Shown: positions 62,353-64,000 of the stretch, in pieces
Position numbering within the stretch: the first letter of the stretch is position 1
Layout of the letters: every line of letters starts with the position of its first letter
NCBI RefSeq assembly: GCF_003688405.1
Contig: NZ_REFC01000014.1
Location: 310,001-374,000 of the forward strand
Source: Ulvibacter antarcticus
GTDB lineage: Bacteria; Bacteroidota; Bacteroidia; Flavobacteriales; Flavobacteriaceae
DNA length: 64,000 nt
Direction: 5' to 3'
Program-made: the position numbers and the translations under genes
Notes under the pieces: model-generated
What the model was told of the DNA's origin: nothing
What the model saw: the letters and a program-made list of their open reading frames with translations, nothing else
The model's database searches: none

Positions 62353-62784
62353 TCTTTATTGTGATGTTTTTTTCGAATTCGTAAGGTTTGCTTTCGACGA
62401 GAGACAAAACAAGACTAATTATTTTCGATATTAAGATGATAATGTTTCAGATTTAGACTTATTGTTAAATAATTGGTTTATTTCTGAAAAAATGAAATTG
62501 TGGGCGAGACTAGGTTTTTTAGAAGTTTTATATTAAAAAATCCAAGTTAACTTGAAATTAACGCTGAGTTAAAAAAAATATAAAAGACTATTTTAAAAAA
62601 ATGCACCAATAAGTATTTTTTTAGTATATTTCGCCCGTCAAATAGACCCTTGGAAGGTTGTAGCTGAATTTTACTTTTTGTTGATTTTTGCAAAAATGTT
62701 TAATAAAAGTTAAGATTTTAACGAATTTTAAGGGTTTTGTGATTGAAATTTAAATTAACTCTATTAATAATTAAATTTTTTTTT
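62353..62784. other. Long AT-rich leader region before the susC-like gene
   Basis: No gene is seen. TATATTTC near 62627-62634 is close to TAnnTTTG and could be the promoter, which would leave a leader of about 145 nt. Long leaders are common for SusC-type genes. The minus-strand frame at 62096-62407 is a shadow of the peptidase gene. Confidence 0.5.
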
Positions 62785-64000
62785 ATGAAAAAAAGTTACT
62801 ATTTATGGTTAGTGCTTATATTCTTTAATATGACTATGGTACTAGCACAAGAAAAAACAGTTACAGGAACTGTTACAGATGATGCTGGTTTGCCGTTGCC
62901 TGGGGCTAACGTAATAATTAAACAGACAAATACAGGAACCCAGTCTGATTTTGATGGGAATTACACAATTTCAGCTGCAGTGGGACAAACACTGTCATTT
63001 AGTTATGTTGGTTTTGAAACTCAAGAACTTAAAGTTGGAGCTTCAAACACCATGAGTGTGTCGTTAAGACCTGGAGCACTTCTTGAAGAAGTAGTTGTAA
63101 CAGGATATTCTACTAGAAATAAGACGGTACAAACATCTGCCGTTGTTTCTATTTCTGCGAGTGAAATATCTCAGTTGGCACCTACTACGAGTGTGGATAA
63201 CCTTTTACAAGGTAAAGCTGCCGGGGTACAGGTAACTGCTGCTAACGGAAAGCCAGGACAAGGGGCCTTTGTACGTATTAGAGGTACAGGTTCATTGAGT
63301 GCTGGTGGATCATCTCCTTTATATTTAGTAGATGGTGCTCCAATCCGTGAAGAGGAGCTTGGAAATATTGCAACTAGTGATATCGAAAACATTACAATTT
63401 TAAAAGATGCCGCTACAACTGCAAGATATGGTTCTCGTGGATCTAACGGTGTTGTAGTAATTACTACTAAAACTGGAAATAGAAATAAAGACGCAACGGT
63501 TCGTTATAGCTCACGATTTGGTACTACTACAAGAGTAGATCTTAATTATACTATGATGGATGCAACTCAGAAATTACAATACGAAAGAGATATGTATGCT
63601 CTTGGTGTTGCTGGAGCTGCTGCATTGCCAGGGGTTACTACTCAACCAGGATCTCCTGAGCGTGATCGTTTAACAAGAAATGCATTAGATTGGGAAGAGT
63701 TAGTGTTGAAGGATGGTTACGTTCAAAACAATAACATCTCTATCGATGGTGGTGCTGAGAAAATGGATTACTTTTTCTCTGTAGGTCATGACAAAAATAC
63801 AGGGATCATTGATAAGATTTCTGGTTTTGAAAGATTGAACTCTAGATTGAACGTGAACTTTGACGCGAAAGAATGGTTGTCAGTTGGTGTGAATGTTGGT
63901 TATGCACGATCTTTAAGTGATGAGCCAAGAGATAGAAATAACTCTCAGAATCCATTCCGTCACATGTTGGATGTAAATCCTTATGAGACAGAATTTGTAT
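62785..64000 (+). CDS. SusC/RagA-type TonB-dependent receptor, 5' part
   Basis: An outer-membrane transporter for glycans or peptides that partners with a SusD lipoprotein. Signal peptide (NMTMVLAQ). A carboxypeptidase-regulatory-like domain at residues about 27-105 (VTGTVTDDAGLPLPGANVIIKQTNTGTQSDFDGNYTI), the TonB-box-like EEVVVTGYST, and the plug domain with LLQGKAAGVQVT, VRIRGTGSLSAGGSSPLYLVDGAPI and TILKDAATTARYGSRGSNGVVVITTK follow. The frame is open to the right edge (405 codons seen; the family has about 1000). The partner SusD is presumably beyond the window. Confidence 0.95.
   Translation, partial: MKKSYYLWLVLIFFNMTMVLAQEKTVTGTVTDDAGLPLPGANVIIKQTNTGTQSDFDGNYTISAAVGQTLSFSYVGFETQELKVGASNTMSVSLRPGALLEEVVVTGYSTRNKTVQTSAVVSISASEISQLAPTTSVDNLLQGKAAGVQVTAANGKPGQGAFVRIRGTGSLSAGGSSPLYLVDGAPIREEELGNIATSDIENITILKDAATTARYGSRGSNGVVVITTKTGNRNKDATVRYSSRFGTTTRVDLNYTMMDATQKLQYERDMYALGVAGAAALPGVTTQPGSPERDRLTRNALDWEELVLKDGYVQNNNISIDGGAEKMDYFFSVGHDKNTGIIDKISGFERLNSRLNVNFDAKEWLSVGVNVGYARSLSDEPRDRNNSQNPFRHMLDVNPYETEFV

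Overview
The window comes from a low-GC member of Bacteroidota, almost certainly a marine-type flavobacterium. Evidence for this: promoters fit the Bacteroidota consensus (TTTG, 16-23 nt, TAnnTTTG) and most genes lack Shine-Dalgarno sequences; there is a type 9 secretion (Por) C-terminal sorting domain, a SusC/RagA TonB-dependent receptor, an IcmF-type fused mutase, a flavobacterial two-motif DnaJ and the C-terminus of a type III glutamine synthetase.

Region 1 (1-21.9 kb) is the remarkable part. After the tail of a probable glutamine synthetase come eleven consecutive plus-strand genes for secreted curlin-like amyloid subunits (331-823 residues, versus about 150 for E. coli CsgA). They are built from an 11-residue half-repeat, N-x-S-x-V-x-Q-x-G-[DN]-x. 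Ten share a nearly invariant signal peptide. Most have their own leader and a hairpin terminator with a UUCG loop. Six are preceded by a shared palindrome (ATACGTG-N4-CACGTAT) placed a constant 20 nt upstream of a -7 box, which suggests one regulator drives the set. The paralogs are mosaics of shared modules, and two contain exact long-period internal superrepeats (531 nt and 297 nt).

Region 2 (22.2-27.0 kb) is the single export machine for that array: a minor or nucleator-like curlin, a CsgE with an extra N-terminal domain that I compare with CsgC/CsgH, CsgF, a CsgG with a C-terminal beta-barrel-like extension, and a large surface-type lipoprotein (carboxypeptidase-regulatory, fibronectin-like and beta-propeller-like parts). 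It looks like a one-exporter, many-fibre type VIII system. No CsgD-type regulator gene lies in the window.

Region 3 (27-54.5 kb) is mostly core metabolism and housekeeping: purM, prfA, pyrF, an icmF-like mutase, a ParS/RES-type toxin-antitoxin pair with an evident operator, an Lrp-type regulator, an MFS transporter plus a DJ-1-like lipoprotein, crcB, an M49 peptidase, ilvE, mnmD, an epimerase, a YceI protein, grpE and dnaJ, with several conserved proteins of unknown function.

Region 4 (54.7-62.4 kb) is a tightly spaced run: an ABC-2 exporter, an MscS channel, an outer-membrane barrel, a sigma-54-type response regulator without a DNA-binding domain, and PPK2. An M28 peptidase follows, and the window ends inside a susC-like gene.

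The 9-mer CTTCGGAAG (or its complement) recurs in the array terminators and also singly inside genes in several reading frames, so it looks like a genome-wide DNA signal.
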